Shown piece after piece: positions 61,501 to 64,000 of a stretch of DNA of 64,000 bases; positions within the stretch are counted from its first letter, which is position 1; each line of letters starts with the position of its first letter. Under the pieces are notes generated by a model. It had not been told where the DNA came from. It did not search any database and saw nothing but the letters and a program-made list of their open reading frames with translations. Source of the stretch: Clavelina lepadiformis. Taxonomy: Eukaryota > Chordata > Ascidiacea > Aplousobranchia > Clavelinidae. The stretch is taken from the NCBI RefSeq assembly GCF_947623445.1, contig NC_135247.1, forward strand, positions 16,680,501 through 16,744,500, in the 5' to 3' direction. The position numbers and the translations under genes were made by a program.

Positions 61501-63071
61501 AAAGTATCCCTACTGGATTTGATAACGCAGCAAAATTTTCGACGAAAATTCTTTCCTCTCGCAGTCAACCAGATTGTGCAGCAACTGTGTGGAATAAACG
61601 CGGTAAGTGTAGACTTGTTTACCGTGCAGAGTGTCGACAATATAGTTTTGCTTTTGTTGTTGCTCGCAATATAGGCATATTACATGCTGTAAAATGTTGC
61701 AGATTTTGTTTTATGTGAAATGCATCATGGTTACCGGTGACGCACGTGACGAGTCACAAAACAACGAACAAATTTTGGTGGCGGCTTTCGAAGTTTTCAT
61801 GACACTTTTGCCGGTGATTAATGTTTGATATTTTTTGTTATAAAGTCGGTTATTTGTCTAAAAAAAATCTTTATTTACTTATTTTAAAGAATTGAATGAG
61901 CAAAAAATTTTATTTTTGCGCTTTTCGTTAAATCCATGACACACTATAAGTTTATACAGCGATATAGATTTAAGCGACCGAACAAAGGTGCCGGATAGAC
62001 CAAGGTACCTCCTCTAACCCACTAGGTTTTTTACTGGGAGGGCTTGAAAATGACAAATTAGACTCTACACAGGCGCATTGCACTTTGCAAAAAGTCCAAC
62101 CATTTCTAGATATAAGTCTTTCACCCGTAGTTTAGTTACTTATCTAGCAAAAACACAAATAAACATTTAAAAAAATTAAAGTAGAAAACATAATTTGCTT
62201 ATCAATTTGATATTCAGGTTTTCTTGATAGACCGTGTTGGTAGAAAACGATTCTTAGTTGGCGGTTACGCTGTTGCTGCTATCTTCAGCTGCCTGTTAAC
62301 AATAAGCCTTTCTATTCCTGATTCCACATGGACATCTTATCTACGAATTATCGCTGTATGCGGATTTATTGCTGGATTTGCCATTGGACCAGGTTACGGG
62401 ACCGTATAAATAAGGGTTGGTTTTAAAAACCACTTTATCAAATCAAATCACACAAATTTAATTATCCCTAGAATATGTGTAGGTAATATGCCCAAAATAA
62501 AAACTTTTAACCAACAGTCTATTGTGTCCTTTAACATTAGGACCCGTACCTTGGATTTTGACGGTTGAGTTTTTCATGCAAAGAAGCCGACCTCTAGCTT
62601 CGGCAGTTGCAATATGCCTCAACTGGATTTTTACATCGGTCATTTTCTGGGTCTTTCCTGTGATGCAGGTATATTGCAAGGCAATTATTAGGCTGTACTA
62701 TAAGCGTTTATTCAACATTAAAAGCGAAATAGAGTTGCCTTTTCATATCCTTATAACAATAACAGCTGAATTTTTACTTAAACAACAGTTTACAAGTGTT
62801 GTTGTTGTTGTTGTTGTTGTTGTGAACGTGACAGAGGTCCATGAACGGATACATGTATTTTTTCTGCCTGATTTGTACCTTGTCCGCCATATACTTCTAT
62901 GAAGTTCTTAAGGAAACCAAAAACAAAACTTTCCAGGAAATTCATCAGATCTTTGAACAAGAGAACGTTGCACAAATAAACGAGCAAAAACCGGTGAGCA
63001 TATTTAGGTGTCTGTTGTCGCTAAACCTTTGCTATCAAGTGAGCTTTCATTTGAGCTTGGTTTCTACTTAA
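58532..63071 (+). CDS. SLC2A-type facilitative sugar transporter, copy B (intact)
   Basis: Twelve exons: 58532-58549, 59334-59444, 59592-59690, 59796-59944, 60205-60329, 60443-60541, 60688-60867, 61415-61602, 61703-61813, 62218-62392, 62541-62668, 62835-63071; 539 aa, fully open. Exon lengths equal copy A except exon 1 (18 against 15 nt) and exon 3 (99 against 105 nt). Sugar-porter marks: GYNMAVLDV in helix 1, GRKNSLLATNHMS after helix 2, YIGEISPTSIRGG, PESPRHLL, QQLCGINA in helix 7, LIDRVGRKRF, GPGPVPW and KETKNKTF. Exon 3 encodes the first extracellular loop and is the most divergent. It predicts a 12-helix plasma-membrane hexose carrier; the substrate cannot be read from sequence. Exon 10 uses a GT donor (gttacg). 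The last exon may instead splice at gtgagc (62994). Confidence 0.92.
62798..62823 (+). repeat. (GTT)n microsatellite before the last exon of copy B
   Basis: About eight and a half GTT units end 11 bp before the acceptor AG of exon 12. It is the counterpart of the shorter array in copy A. Confidence 0.85.
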
Positions 63072-63892
63072 ACAAAAACCTCTTTTGTAGCTTAACATTT
63101 CGACGTCAGTGAGCAACTTTTCAATCGAAAACTCTACAGTGATCATCAACCGTGGATAACGAAGAAATCAACAACATTTCAAACTATAATGCAACATAGA
63201 AAGGGGCACGTATTTCGGTCAATACCTGAGTAATTTCATTACTCAAATAAATTCAAAATGGCTTGAATAATTACGTAACAAGAATTTGTCTACATATCTA
63301 TCTTGTTACTAACTCGTTATGCGTTGTTAATATGTTTCGATTTGGTAGCGTTTTTATTCTGGTATATATATATATATACTGTCAATATATTGATGACAGT
63401 TTTCGTGATCTTATTTTTATTCGGTTGATAGAATTGATTTGGGCGCCCAATATATGCTATACTGCGTTGTACGCTTTGAAATTGTTTTGAGCTAAAATGC
63501 CATGTTCTTAGAAAAGTTTTTGTCAAAAATGTATTTGTACAACTTCTCTTTATTTTTGGCTAACTTTAACTTTATTTATCTCTTGTTCAATTTTTTGCCA
63601 CTTTTTTCCGAACAAACTTGAAGGCAACCTAGCTCAACACAATTAGGCCAGTCGATCGATTTTGTTACAACACACAGCCTTCGGACCGTGTTAGGTTTAT
63701 ACTGGTTTGCTTTTTACTAAGTAAACCAATTGTCCTCTGTGCAGCGCACAGTATAATTTTCAATGTGAAATGACATTCCGAATGCATTGTTTTATGGCTT
63801 ACGGCCTTTTAAAAAAATACCGTGGTAGCAGTTTAAATTTTAAGGAAATTGTCGGTTCCTTTTTTTGTTTAAGGTAGCAATATATTATATAG
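63072..63892. other. 3' flank of copy B
   Basis: The first ~100-150 bp are nearly identical to the flank of copy A after 55047, then similarity fades. A (TA)n run lies at about 63364-63379. No gene recognised. Confidence 0.5.
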
Positions 63893-64000
63893 CAAAGGTG
63901 GGCAAACTGCGGCTCGCCGACATGTTTTTTGTGGTTCTTCTAGTTGAATAGTAATATCCATTATTGTCCATTATCCATGTATTGTTTACCATAATTGTAT
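63893..64000 (+). mobile_element. Possible start of a hAT-like repeat, cut by the window end
   Basis: The phrase aggtgggcaaactgcggctc resembles the ends of many hAT-type non-autonomous repeats (GTGGGCAAACT then GGCCCG). Only one end is visible, so the call rests on motif recognition alone. Confidence 0.35.

Overview
The window looks like nuclear DNA of an ascidian tunicate, most likely the Ciona intestinalis group. It is AT-rich and compact, with many small GT-AG introns, frequent taggccta-type motifs, and chordate-type genes including nested genes. The species call is an inference. Exon-intron structures below were built by hand from splice consensus, reading phase and protein family. All phases close without conflict in nine multi-exon genes. 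A tenth (SLC2A copy A) closes except for one nonsense codon.

Layout. (1) 0.7-17.7 kb: four EndoU (poly(U)-specific endoribonuclease) genes in two convergent pairs. They share an almost invariant exon skeleton but carry different N-terminal modules: three somatomedin-B (SMB) domains + EndoU (737-3420, +), a Ly6/uPAR-type (LU) domain + SMB + EndoU (8868-5029, -), and two short secreted EndoU-only genes (11631-13378, +, and 17677-16194, -). (2) 19.2-21.4 kb: a foldback element with long terminal inverted repeats (TIRs) and internal tandem repeats. (3) 24.3-37.2 kb: DHTKD1 (2-oxoadipate dehydrogenase E1; 16 exons; 923 aa; minus strand). It has two opposite-strand genes nested in its introns: an intronless helical-repeat protein (25428-26102) and a two-domain C-type lectin-like surface protein (30403-32625). 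TEX30 (alpha/beta hydrolase) lies 134 bp upstream on the same strand, spaced like a trans-spliced operon. (4) 37.9-39.0 kb: a tRNA-type SINE with a strong hairpin, and a ~38-bp minisatellite. (5) 40.9-43.2 kb: a secreted alpha-carbonic anhydrase. (6) 45.7-47.5 kb: a damaged sulfotransferase-like gene. (7) 48.6-63.1 kb: a tandem pair of SLC2A-type sugar transporter genes. The first carries an in-frame nonsense codon and a GC donor; the second is intact. Their 3' parts are nearly identical through introns, which suggests gene conversion or a very young local duplication.

Mobile-element traces: a 238-bp hAT-type MITE with a perfect 8-bp target duplication inside DHTKD1, a second short inverted-repeat element, tRNA-type SINEs, a LINE 3' fragment and a broken element-like coding fragment, the last two in intron 1 of the first sugar transporter.

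The genes do not form one pathway. The main biological theme is local gene-family expansion: EndoU with module shuffling, and SLC2A with one copy decaying. A second theme is nesting of lineage-specific genes inside a conserved mitochondrial gene.
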